This document shows, piece after piece, positions 16,353-24,731 of a stretch of 64,000 bases of DNA (positions within the stretch are counted from its first letter, which is position 1; every line of letters begins with the position of its first letter). The notes beneath the pieces were generated by a model, which did not search any database, had not been told where the DNA came from, and saw only the letters and a program-made list of their open reading frames with translations. This DNA is from Chryseobacterium sp. H1D6B (lineage in GTDB: Bacteria; Bacteroidota; Bacteroidia; Flavobacteriales; Weeksellaceae): NCBI RefSeq assembly GCF_029892445.1, contig NZ_JARXVJ010000001.1, forward strand, positions 3,596,001-3,660,000, read 5' to 3'. The position numbers were made by a program, and so were the translations under genes.

Positions 16353-17597
16353 ATGAATGCTGCCAAATTTACTGAAAAGAAATATCTGATCGTATTCTCT
16401 TTCGTTATTTCTCTGTTCTTTTTTTGGGCTGTTGCCCTTACAATGGGTGATGTTTTGAATAAGCATTTCCAAAACGTACTTGCTATTTCAAAATCGAAAT
16501 CCGGACTGGTACAACTTTCAATTTTCGGAGCTTATGCTTTGATGGGAATTCCTGCAGGACTTTTTATGAAAAGATTTGGTTATAAATTAGGAGTTATTTT
16601 AGGATTGTCATTGTTTGCAGCAGGGTGTTTTCTTTTTATTCCGGCAGCAGATAATGGGTCTTTCAACTTTTTTAGAGGCGCATTATTTATTCTTGCGATG
16701 GGAATGGCTGTATTAGAAACTGTGGCACACCCTTTCGTTGCAGCCCTAGGGGATGAAAGAACGAGTGACCAGAGAGTAAACTTTGCTCAGTCTTTCAACG
16801 GATTAGGTGCCATTATAGGTCCGTTATTGGGCGGGGTCTTCATCTTTGGAGGCGGACAGGAAGATCATTCTTTAGACTCTGTGAAAAGCTTATATACCTG
16901 GATTGGAATGATCATTCTTGCTATTACGGTCATTTTCTTTTTCATTAAAGTTCCCAATTTAAAAGATCCGCATGCCGAAGAAGTGGAAATGCTTGAACAT
17001 ATTACAGGTGAAGACCATCATCATGACAGCAATCCTAATGCACCGCTCTGGAAGCAGAGACACTTTATTTTTGCCGTTATCGCTCAGTTTTTCAATATTG
17101 CAGCACAAGGCGGAACATGGGCATTCTTCATTAATTACGGAGTAGAAAAAATGCATCTTCAGGAAACCCAGGCTTCTTACTATTTTTCTTTAAGTATGGC
17201 AATGATGATGATCGGACGTTTTGTAGGAACCTTTTTGATGAAATATATCGCTCCCAATAAGCTTTTAGCAATATTTACAGCCTGTAACATTATGCTCTGT
17301 ATTATTGTTTCTCAAAGTTTCGGGTGGGTATCATTCATCAGTCTGATTCTTCTGAATTTATTTTTAAGTGTTATGTATCCTACCATTTTCAGTCTTGGTC
17401 TTAAAAGATTGGGAAACAAAGTACAGCAGGCTTCGTCATTTCTTGTAATGGCGATGTTTGGAGGTGCAGTTTTCCCGCCGATTATGGGTAAAATAGCAGA
17501 AACTGATGTGGCACATGCTTACTTATTACCAATTATCTGCTATGTGATTATCATTCTGTTTGCATTGAAATTTTATAAGCCTAAAACACTTAAATAG
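16353..17597 (+). CDS. MFS sugar permease (FucP/GluP-like)
   Basis: The 414-residue, roughly 12-helix transporter belongs to the fucose/glucose-galactose branch of the major facilitator superfamily: FFFWAVALTMGDVLNKHFQ in helix 1 and GIPAGLFMKRFGYKLG after helix 2 are typical. It probably imports a monosaccharide with protons. A His-rich segment (GEDHHHDSNPN) is in the central cytoplasmic loop. The operon suggests a ketohexose such as fructose, allulose or tagatose as substrate. Confidence 0.9.
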   Translation: MNAAKFTEKKYLIVFSFVISLFFFWAVALTMGDVLNKHFQNVLAISKSKSGLVQLSIFGAYALMGIPAGLFMKRFGYKLGVILGLSLFAAGCFLFIPAADNGSFNFFRGALFILAMGMAVLETVAHPFVAALGDERTSDQRVNFAQSFNGLGAIIGPLLGGVFIFGGGQEDHSLDSVKSLYTWIGMIILAITVIFFFIKVPNLKDPHAEEVEMLEHITGEDHHHDSNPNAPLWKQRHFIFAVIAQFFNIAAQGGTWAFFINYGVEKMHLQETQASYYFSLSMAMMMIGRFVGTFLMKYIAPNKLLAIFTACNIMLCIIVSQSFGWVSFISLILLNLFLSVMYPTIFSLGLKRLGNKVQQASSFLVMAMFGGAVFPPIMGKIAETDVAHAYLLPIICYVIIILFALKFYKPKTLK

Positions 17598-17614
17598 AAT
17601 AGTAATAATTAAAA

Positions 17615-18454
17615 ATGAACATAAAATTTGGAGCATCTCTTCTTTCATGGATCACCCCGGTATGGACTCCTGAAGCTGGAAAATATGCAATAGAGAAAAC
17701 AGCAGGAGCAGGTTTTGATTTAATTGAAATACTGCTTCCCGCTTCAATGGATTTTAATGCAAAACAAGTGAAGCAGCAGCTTAAAGATAATCATCTGGAT
17801 GCAGTCTGTTCTCTAAATCTCCCCAAAGAAGCCCATATCGCTTTCCATCCTAAAACCGCTGAAAATCTAATCAAACAGGCAGTTGATAAAGCTTCCGAAT
17901 TGGAAATTGATTTTCTGGGAGGTGTGCTTCATGGAGGAATCGGAGTGTTTTCGGGGAATCCCTTGACTGAAAATGAGGCTGAAACTATTATTGAGGTATG
18001 GAGCAAAGCCGCGGATCATGCTAAAGAAAGAGGAGTGGATATCGGAATAGAACCCATCAACAGATATGAAACGTATGTCTGCAATACCGCGAAAAATGTC
18101 TTAGATTTAATTTCAAGAACAGAAAAAGATAATTTATTTCTTCATTTAGATACGTTCCACATGAATATGGAAGAAAATAACTTTTATGATCCTATAATTT
18201 TAGCAGGAAACAAGCTTAAACACATTCATATGACGGAATCCCACCGTGGTATGCTGGGCGAAGGAACGGTGAACTGGGAAGAGTTATTCAAAGCTTTAAA
18301 AGAAATCAATTTTGAAGGGAACCTTGTACTTGAAAATTTTTCATCCTCCATTCCAGGGATGCAGCAGATGGTTTCTTTATGGCAGCGTTCTCCTTACAAT
18401 GATGAAGAATTGGCCCTGGGCAGTTTAGCCTTTATGAAAAACCATTTAACTTAA
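17615..18454 (+). CDS. ketose 3-epimerase (allulose/tagatose epimerase-like)
   Basis: This 279-residue TIM-barrel protein aligns by eye with D-psicose 3-epimerase of Agrobacterium with a constant offset of four residues: metal ligands Glu146, Asp179, His205 and Glu240 (Glu150, Asp183, His209, Glu244 in that enzyme), and substrate residues Glu152, His182 and Arg211. All seven are present, so a manganese-dependent 3-epimerase that converts allulose to fructose (or tagatose to sorbose) is likely. It is the last gene of the LacI-kinase-MFS operon. Preference among ketoses cannot be told from sequence; a sugar-phosphate isomerase of the same fold is the alternative. Confidence 0.82.
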   Translation: MNIKFGASLLSWITPVWTPEAGKYAIEKTAGAGFDLIEILLPASMDFNAKQVKQQLKDNHLDAVCSLNLPKEAHIAFHPKTAENLIKQAVDKASELEIDFLGGVLHGGIGVFSGNPLTENEAETIIEVWSKAADHAKERGVDIGIEPINRYETYVCNTAKNVLDLISRTEKDNLFLHLDTFHMNMEENNFYDPIILAGNKLKHIHMTESHRGMLGEGTVNWEELFKALKEINFEGNLVLENFSSSIPGMQQMVSLWQRSPYNDEELALGSLAFMKNHLT

Positions 18455-18475
18455 TACTAGAGCATCTGCAGTTTG

Positions 18476-18503
18476 AAACCTGCTGTAATTTAGCGGGGTT
18501 TTA
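18476..18503 (+). terminator. terminator of sugar operon
   Basis: AAACC-TGCT pairs with AGC-GGGGTTT (one bulge) around a seven-base loop, followed by TTATTT. Moderately strong. Confidence 0.6.
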
Positions 18504-18596
18504 TTTGAGGGATGATTTAATGGTTTTTAGACATTAATAAAAAGAAAAGTTTTCAACAACTCCCATATTAAGCCTAAAGACCAATTTTGTTTTTAC

Positions 18597-18604
18597 TAAC
18601 TTTG
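18597..18604 (+). promoter_or_regulatory. -7 box of era
   Basis: TAACTTTG fits the consensus and ends 21 bases before the ATG at 18626. The -33 element is not clear. Confidence 0.45.
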
Positions 18605-18625
18605 CATTTCGTAATATAATTTTTT

Positions 18626-19501
18626 ATGCACAAAGCAGGATTTGTAAATATAGTTGGGAAACCTAATGCCGGAAAATCTACCTTACTCAATCAGTTGATG
18701 GGGGAGAAGCTGGCGATTGTTACTCAAAAAGCACAGACAACAAGACACAGAATTTTCGGTATATATAATGAAGAGGACTTACAGATCGTATTTTCTGATA
18801 CTCCAGGGGTGTTGGATCCTAAATATGGTCTGCAGGAGAAAATGATGGATTTTGTAAAGGATTCTTTACAGGATGCAGACGTTTTTTTATTCATAGTAGA
18901 TGTAACAGATAAGGCGGCGCCTTCAGAATTTTTAATTGAAAAATTAAATAAAATTCCTGTTCCCGTGCTATTATTATTGAATAAAGTGGACCAGACCAAT
19001 CAGGAAGGTTTAGAAAAACTGGTTGAAGAATGGCATACTAGAATTCCAAAAGCTGAAATTCTTCCTATTTCTGCGCTTAATGCATTCAATACAGATATTA
19101 TTTTACCGAAGCTGAAATCAATGCTTCCTGAAAATCCGGCTTATTATGATAAGGACATGTATACAGATAAGCCTGAAAGATTCTTTGTAAATGAAGCGAT
19201 CCGTGAAAAAATTCTTTTGAATTATGATAAAGAAATTCCTTATTCTGTAGAAGTAGTTACTGAACAGTTCAAAGAAAAAGAGGGTATTATTTTTATCGAT
19301 TCTATTATTTATGTAGAAAGAGACACGCAGAAAGGGATTATCATTGGTCATAAAGGGGAAGCCATCAAAAAAGTAGGAATAGAATCAAGATTAGACCTTG
19401 AAAAGTTCTTTTCTAAAAAGATCCACTTAAATCTATTCGTAAAAGTGAAAAAAGACTGGCGTAAAAATGACAGAGATTTGAAGAATTTCGGTTATCGATA
19501 G
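18626..19501 (+). CDS. era: GTPase Era
   Basis: The 291-residue protein has a GTPase domain with G1 GKPNAGKST, G3 DTPG and G4 NKVD, then a C-terminal KH RNA-binding domain with the GHKGEAIKKVG loop. Era binds the 3' end of 16S rRNA and is needed for 30S maturation. Length and motif order are normal. DoxX follows 68 bases downstream. Confidence 0.97.
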   Translation: MHKAGFVNIVGKPNAGKSTLLNQLMGEKLAIVTQKAQTTRHRIFGIYNEEDLQIVFSDTPGVLDPKYGLQEKMMDFVKDSLQDADVFLFIVDVTDKAAPSEFLIEKLNKIPVPVLLLLNKVDQTNQEGLEKLVEEWHTRIPKAEILPISALNAFNTDIILPKLKSMLPENPAYYDKDMYTDKPERFFVNEAIREKILLNYDKEIPYSVEVVTEQFKEKEGIIFIDSIIYVERDTQKGIIIGHKGEAIKKVGIESRLDLEKFFSKKIHLNLFVKVKKDWRKNDRDLKNFGYR

Positions 19502-19569
19502 ACTAAATCAGCCATAAACATCGTTAAATAAAAAGATTTTTATTATCTTTAAATTTAAATTTTCACTGA

Positions 19570-19998
19570 ATGAATTACTTTAACTCAAATTATAGCTCTG
19601 TATTTAGAGATATTATTCTGTTAATTGTGAGAGTCTTTATTGGATTTGCCATGCTTTCTCACGGGTTTCCAAAGCTTCAAATGCTGTTAGCAGGCGGGAA
19701 AATTGAATTTTTTGACTTTTTGGGACTTGGCCAGCAGGTATCATTGATTCTGACCATATTTGCAGAATTTGTATGTTCGATACTTCTTATTTTAGGCTTG
19801 TTTACAAGAGTATCATTAGGATTTTTAATTTTCACGATGATTATTGCCGCTTTTGTGGTTCATGGGGCTGATCCTTTTGAAACAAGAGAATTGAGTTTAA
19901 TTTATTTATCAGTATACCTTCTCCTGATTACATTCGGGGCTGGAAAAGTATCTGTAGATCATTTAATTGAAAAGCGTAAGAGAGCTTCTGACTGGTAG
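19570..19998 (+). CDS. DoxX family membrane protein
   Basis: The 142-residue protein has four predicted membrane helices and the DoxX signature (RVFIGFAMLSHGFPKLQML, then an acidic AEFVCSILLILGLFTR). DoxX proteins are inner-membrane proteins linked to oxidoreduction or respiration-related roles; the exact function is unknown. It follows era and ends at a bidirectional terminator. Confidence 0.88.
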   Translation: MNYFNSNYSSVFRDIILLIVRVFIGFAMLSHGFPKLQMLLAGGKIEFFDFLGLGQQVSLILTIFAEFVCSILLILGLFTRVSLGFLIFTMIIAAFVVHGADPFETRELSLIYLSVYLLLITFGAGKVSVDHLIEKRKRASDW

Positions 19999-20018
19999 TT
20001 TTCGCTATTAAAATAAAG

Positions 20019-20047
20019 AAAAAGAGCATTAAATTAATGCTCTTTTT
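20019..20047. terminator. bidirectional terminator
   Basis: AAAAAGAGCATT / AATGCTCTTTTT with a five-base loop sits between DoxX (+) and the small GG-type peptide (-), with A and T tracts suited to both. Confidence 0.82.
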
Positions 20048-20052
20048 TTGTT

Positions 20053-20211
20053 TTAAGGGTTACATACAAGGTTACTTGGAATGCATGACCATTTAGGCAT
20101 TTCATCCAGCATTCCTGTTATGCATGGTTTATATCCTGCAGGGCATTGAGGAGCACCGTTTCCATTAATTGTTTTCAATTCTTTTCTCTCGATTGTTTTT
20201 AGATTTTTCAT
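20053..20211 (-). CDS. bacteriocin-like small peptide (GG-type leader)
   Basis: This 52-residue peptide begins MKNLKTIERKELKTINGNG, which resembles flavobacterial double-glycine leaders (MKNLKKLxRxELKxIxGG) though the GG is replaced by GNG. The core is rich in Pro, Gly and Cys (Cys at 23, 30, 43 and 50), so two disulfides are possible. There is no exporter or immunity gene beside it. The terminator at 20019-20047 directly follows the stop. It belongs to the same general class as the peptide at 656-799, but their cores differ. Confidence 0.68.
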   Translation of the reverse strand: MKNLKTIERKELKTINGNGAPQCPAGYKPCITGMLDEMPKWSCIPSNLVCNP

Positions 20212-20335
20212 AATTAAATTGGTTTGGTTTTAAAATTCTAAGATAGTATTATTTTAATTAATCACATCATAGTGTTTTATTTTATTCTTTTTTTATACAT
20301 TGAAAATCATTAATTTCGTGAAAAATGATTTTATA

Positions 20336-22738
20336 ATGAAGATAAAACTAACAATCTGTCTTCTTGCGTTTCTCAATTTCTATGAAGCTCAGGAAAATGT
20401 TACTTACCAGAAACCATCTGCAGAAATCCTTAAACTTGCAGATTACGAAAGACCTCCTAGTGTTTTGACTAACAGCAAAAAAGACTGGATTGTTTTTACT
20501 TATCGTCCTACTTATAAAACACTTGGAGATCTCAGCCAGCAGGAAATGAAATTAGGCGGATTAAGGATTAATCCTGTAACCAATATTTCAAGTACTGCCT
20601 CTTATTCATATAACTTAAAAGTGAGAAAAATGAATGAGAAAAACGAGGTGCAGGTGAAAGGACTTCCTGCTGATCCAAAAATAACAAATACTTCTTTCTC
20701 ACCTGATGAAAAAAAGCTTGCCTTCACTAATACAACCAATAAAGGAGTAGAACTTTGGGTAGTAGATTTAGAAACGGCAATTGCTAAAAAAATAACCAGT
20801 GATAATTTAAATGCCAACTTAGGAAGCCCATATGTCTGGTACAAAGATTCTCAAAGTTTTTTAATTAAAACGCTTCCGCAGAACAGACCTGCTTTAATCG
20901 ATGCCAGCAAAGATCTGCCGACGGGGCCGATCATTTCTACATCTGACGGAAAAGTATCACAGAACAGAACCTATCAGGATCTGCTGAAAAATCCTCAGGA
21001 TGAAAAGAATTTCGAAATTCTTACAGCTTCTGATATTTATAATGTTGATCTGAACGGCGGTCTTAAAAAAGTAAAAGAACAGGATATGTATTCCGGACTG
21101 AGTTTTTCTCCGGACGGTAATTATTTAATGGCAACAACAATCAAAAAGCCATTTTCTTATATTGTTCCGCTGAACAGATTTCCAATGACTACTACGGTTT
21201 ATGACCTGAAAGGCAATACAGTGAAGGTGGTGAATGAAGTTCCATTAAATGAAATCATGCCGAAAGGATTTTCATCCGTAAGAGCCGGAAAAAGAGATAT
21301 GGGATGGAGAAGTGATGCTCCTGCCGCTTTGGTGTATGTAGAAGCATTGGATGGAGGAGATCAGTCTAAAACTGTGGATTACAGAGATGAGATTTTCACT
21401 TGGGAAGCTCCGTTCAGCAGTGCACCAAAATCATTCTTTAAAACGAAACAAAGATATGAAGGAACAAGCTGGACCAACGATCATTTTGCGATAGTTTCAG
21501 AAGGCTGGTACGATACAAGAAATACAAAATCTTTCTTGGTTGATCTGAACAACGGTGAATCTAAAGTGATTGAAGACAGAAATTATCAGGATGTTTACAG
21601 CGACCCGGGACACTTTAATACGACAAAAAACCAATTCGGAAGAACGGTTATCGATATGAAAAACGAGAAATCTTACCTTATCGGAGATGGTTTTACTAAA
21701 GAGGGACAGCATCCTTTCATCGATGAAATGGATATGAAGACCTTGAAGAAAAAAAGACTGTATACTTCTAATTTAAAGAATGCTAAAGAAGAAATTATTG
21801 ATATCATTAATCCGTCAAAAGGAGAGGTTTTAACGATTCAGCAGTCGGCAAGCCAGTATCCGAACTATTTTAAAAAGAATATTAAATCTAATCAATCTGA
21901 ACCTGTCACTAATTTTGCAAACCCTTTTGAAAGTATAAAAGATGTTTACAAAGAAGTAATCACTTACAAAAGGAATGACGGCGTTACCTTAACAGGAACC
22001 CTTTATCTGCCTGCGGGCTACGACAGAAAAGCTAAAAAAGAAAAACTTCCGCTGCTTATTTGGGCGTATCCTACAGAATATAAAGATAAAAATACAGCAG
22101 GGCAGAATACCCAGAATCCAAATGACTTTACATTCCCATATTACGGCTCTTTTGTATACTGGACAACGAAAGGATATGCTGTTTTAGATGATGCCGCTTT
22201 CCCGATCATTGGAGAAGGAAAGACAGAACCAAATGATACTTTCATTCCACAGCTGGTAGCCAATGCAGAAGCAGCAATTGATGCAGTAGATCAATTAGGA
22301 TATATTGATAGAAAGAAAGTGGCTGTAGGAGGACATTCGTATGGTGCATTTATGACTGCTAACCTTTTGACCCATTCCAAACTTTTTGCATGCGGAATTG
22401 CAAGAAGCGGTGCTTATAACAGAACACTGACACCGTTCGGCTTCCAGAGCGAACAGAGAAATTATTGGGATATTCCGGAAATCTATAACACGATGTCGCC
22501 GTTTATGAATGCAGATAAAATGAAAACACCGCTGCTTTTAATTCATGGGGATGCAGATAATAACCCGGGAACATTCACACTGCAGACAGAAAGGTATTTC
22601 CAGGCATTGAAGAACTTGGGTGCACCAGTAAAAATGGTTTTACTCCCAAAAGAAGCACACAGTTACGTAGCTAAAGAAAATATTCTCCACCTTTTATGGG
22701 AACAGGATCAGTTCCTTGAGAAATGTTTGAAGAAATAA
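20336..22738 (+). CDS. S9 family prolyl oligopeptidase-like peptidase
   Basis: The 800-residue protein has a Sec signal (MKIKLTICLLAFLNFYEAQ), a beta-propeller region (about 30-540) and a C-terminal alpha/beta-hydrolase. The triad is Ser668 (GGHSYGAF), Asp741 (HGDADNNPG) and His775 (EAHSY). Such exported S9 peptidases of Bacteroidota trim peptides in the periplasm. I chose the ATG at 20336 because the signal peptide starts there; the in-frame TTG at 20300 would add 12 residues before it. No operon partner. Confidence 0.92.
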   Translation: MKIKLTICLLAFLNFYEAQENVTYQKPSAEILKLADYERPPSVLTNSKKDWIVFTYRPTYKTLGDLSQQEMKLGGLRINPVTNISSTASYSYNLKVRKMNEKNEVQVKGLPADPKITNTSFSPDEKKLAFTNTTNKGVELWVVDLETAIAKKITSDNLNANLGSPYVWYKDSQSFLIKTLPQNRPALIDASKDLPTGPIISTSDGKVSQNRTYQDLLKNPQDEKNFEILTASDIYNVDLNGGLKKVKEQDMYSGLSFSPDGNYLMATTIKKPFSYIVPLNRFPMTTTVYDLKGNTVKVVNEVPLNEIMPKGFSSVRAGKRDMGWRSDAPAALVYVEALDGGDQSKTVDYRDEIFTWEAPFSSAPKSFFKTKQRYEGTSWTNDHFAIVSEGWYDTRNTKSFLVDLNNGESKVIEDRNYQDVYSDPGHFNTTKNQFGRTVIDMKNEKSYLIGDGFTKEGQHPFIDEMDMKTLKKKRLYTSNLKNAKEEIIDIINPSKGEVLTIQQSASQYPNYFKKNIKSNQSEPVTNFANPFESIKDVYKEVITYKRNDGVTLTGTLYLPAGYDRKAKKEKLPLLIWAYPTEYKDKNTAGQNTQNPNDFTFPYYGSFVYWTTKGYAVLDDAAFPIIGEGKTEPNDTFIPQLVANAEAAIDAVDQLGYIDRKKVAVGGHSYGAFMTANLLTHSKLFACGIARSGAYNRTLTPFGFQSEQRNYWDIPEIYNTMSPFMNADKMKTPLLLIHGDADNNPGTFTLQTERYFQALKNLGAPVKMVLLPKEAHSYVAKENILHLLWEQDQFLEKCLKK

Positions 22739-22741
22739 AAT

Positions 22742-22773
22742 AAAAAACTCGTCCAAAATGGATGAGTTTTTTT
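22742..22773 (+). terminator. terminator of S9 peptidase
   Basis: AAAAAACTCGTCC / GGATGAGTTTTTT (one G-T pair) around a five-base loop, then T-rich sequence. Confidence 0.8.
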
Positions 22774-22920
22774 GTTTAATATTTTTCAAAAATGGGATAG
22801 AGCCTCTATTTCGAACATTATTAGCTTAATATTCTTAACAGCTTAATCAAGAACTTAATGGTTAAAAATTTAAACCGTTAAGAATATATTGAGAAATTAA
22901 GAGTATTAAGGAGCATAACG

Positions 22921-23046
22921 GAATGAGATTTCATTCCATTCGAAATGACAGAGATTTTTACAAACTATTATTCATCATAATGCAATTTTTTTTCTTTCAG
23001 TGCTGTCATTCAGAATGGAGTATACCGCAGTAAAGAATCTCATTAA
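22921..23046. repeat. degenerate inverted repeat of an interspersed element
   Basis: The left part ends TTCGAAATGACAG (to 22951) and the right part begins CTGTCATTCAGAATGGAG (from 23003), ending AAAGAATCTCATTAA. They are imperfect inverted copies. Parts of the right half recur at 26725-26757 and weakly at 32701-32740. This looks like a worn dispersed intergenic repeat. Confidence 0.45.
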
Positions 23047-23183
23047 TATTTTTAAGTTGAACAAAATTTTTATGTTTTAAATTCTGTTCATGCAGCAGGA
23101 TAGTGAAATTTCAAAAAAAGGTATGGCCGTTTATTTAGAAATTACGATCAGAAGTTTAAATAGAGCACCGAAGAAAATAGAAT

Positions 23184-23209
23184 AAAAAAGCGGCCCTATT
23201 TGACCGCTT
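23184..23209 (-). terminator. possible terminator of MATE gene
   Basis: On the minus strand AAGCGG pairs with CCGCTT around a loop of about ten bases and is followed by a run of T. It lies about 90 bases beyond the MATE stop codon. Confidence 0.5.
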
Positions 23210-23298
23210 AATTACAATTTAAAAGATATTTATTCCTTCAATCTTTTTATAGATAGAAACATCTAATTATTTATAAGTTAGATATAAGGCTAAATATT

Positions 23299-24660
23299 TT
23301 ATGTGTTCTGCTTGATTCTTTTAGCAGACATATTCAGAAATCGCTTTACAAGGAAAACAGCAGAGATCGTTAGGCCTAATCCTAACGCGATCCACATTCC
23401 AAAAGCACCCATTTTCATCGTTACACAAAGGAAATATCCTAATGGAATTGTGATCACCCAATAGGCAATAAATGTATAAATAGAAGGTATCTTTACATCC
23501 TGCAATCCTCTAAGCATTCCTAAAGCTGTGACTTGAATTCCATCTGATAATTGGAATAAAGCGGCGATAATCATTAGTTTTGAAGCTAATGTAATCACTT
23601 CAATTTCTTCTTTTTTAGTAAAGAAAGTAGGAAGAATATTTCTGCCCAGAATAAATACTATTCCGCAGATGCACATGAAAATAAAAGCAATTTTCATGTT
23701 ATTGATCCCAACTTTTCTAAGCTCTACAAAGTTCTGTTCACCCAGCTTCCTGCCGATCATCACTGTTGAAGCTACACTGAACCCCACACATAAATTAAAG
23801 GTGAATGAAGCCATGCTTAATGCGATCTGGTGGGAAGCAATATCGTGGGCTGAAATCAACCCGCATATAAAAGCAGCCCCTGCAAAAGCAGTAACTTCAA
23901 AAAACATTTGTAATGCTGTAGGCAGGCCCAATTTCACCATTTTATCAAACATTTTCTTAGAGAATACCTGGATTTTTAATGAAAAATCTTTAATATAACG
24001 TCTTGTTTTCTTTTCTTTCAACAAAACGAAATATAAGAAAACGACCATGAAAACTCTGGCTATTAAACTTGCTAAAGCAGAACCTTTCACACCCATCTCC
24101 GGGAATCCCCAGAGCCCTTTGATGAAAACGTAATTTAAAACAATATTAATAACGTTAGCAATAATCGTGGCTTTCGTTACTCCGATGGTATAGGAAAGCC
24201 CCTCAGAAACCTCTCTAAGCGTCTGAAAAGCCATAAAAGGAACGATGCTTACAGCCATAATTCCTAAGAAATCTGCTGTATCAGGAATAATATTTGCCGG
24301 CTGCCCCGAATGATAGAGCAGAGGAAGTCCCAGTAACAGAACAATCATCAAAATAATCCCTACAGACATGTTGATGATAAATCCGTGGCTGAAAACGGAA
24401 TTGATGGTTTTATGGTCTTCCTTAGAATGCGCCTCTGAAACCAATGGCGGAATCGCAAATGAAAATCCGAGTGCCAATACAAACATGGAGAAAAATACGG
24501 CATTACCCAATGATACAGAAGCCAGAGCATCTGCACCCAATAATTTTCCAACGATAATATTATCAAATAAGTTAACAGAAACCTGTCCCACCTGTGTGAG
24601 CATGACGGGAAGAGCTAATGTTAAGCACTCTTTCGTATATTGTTTATTTAAAAAGCCCAT
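23299..24660 (-). CDS. MATE family efflux transporter
   Basis: The 453-residue protein shows about 12 membrane helices in two similar halves, and the MATE motifs LALPVMLTQVGQVSVNLFDNIIVGKLLG near the N-terminus and GLPTALQMFFEVTAF at the start of the second half. It belongs to the NorM-like group that expels cationic drugs with Na+ or H+. It lies downstream of the sigma-54 activator on the same strand but is separated by a strong terminator. Confidence 0.92.
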   Translation of the reverse strand: MGFLNKQYTKECLTLALPVMLTQVGQVSVNLFDNIIVGKLLGADALASVSLGNAVFFSMFVLALGFSFAIPPLVSEAHSKEDHKTINSVFSHGFIINMSVGIILMIVLLLGLPLLYHSGQPANIIPDTADFLGIMAVSIVPFMAFQTLREVSEGLSYTIGVTKATIIANVINIVLNYVFIKGLWGFPEMGVKGSALASLIARVFMVVFLYFVLLKEKKTRRYIKDFSLKIQVFSKKMFDKMVKLGLPTALQMFFEVTAFAGAAFICGLISAHDIASHQIALSMASFTFNLCVGFSVASTVMIGRKLGEQNFVELRKVGINNMKIAFIFMCICGIVFILGRNILPTFFTKKEEIEVITLASKLMIIAALFQLSDGIQVTALGMLRGLQDVKIPSIYTFIAYWVITIPLGYFLCVTMKMGAFGMWIALGLGLTISAVFLVKRFLNMSAKRIKQNT

Positions 24661-24671
24661 AATAGTTCAAA

Positions 24672-24705
24672 AAAAAATTTGCAGTATAATTACTGCAAAT
24701 TTTTT
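24672..24705 (-). terminator. terminator after sigma-54 activator
   Basis: AAAAAATTTGCAGTA / TACTGCAAATTTTTT with a four-base loop is nearly symmetrical. It separates the activator (upstream on the minus strand) from the MATE gene. Confidence 0.82.
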
Positions 24706-24731
24706 ATAATTTATTTTAATTAATAATTAAA

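Larger units (their letters stand above)
22739..23298. other. long gene-free stretch
   Basis: This 560-base interval holds the S9 terminator, a degenerate inverted repeat pair (22921-23046) and a hairpin that may end the MATE gene (23184-23209). I see no protein or RNA gene. The segment 22820-22920 is made of TTAA-rich imperfect repeats. Confidence 0.6.
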
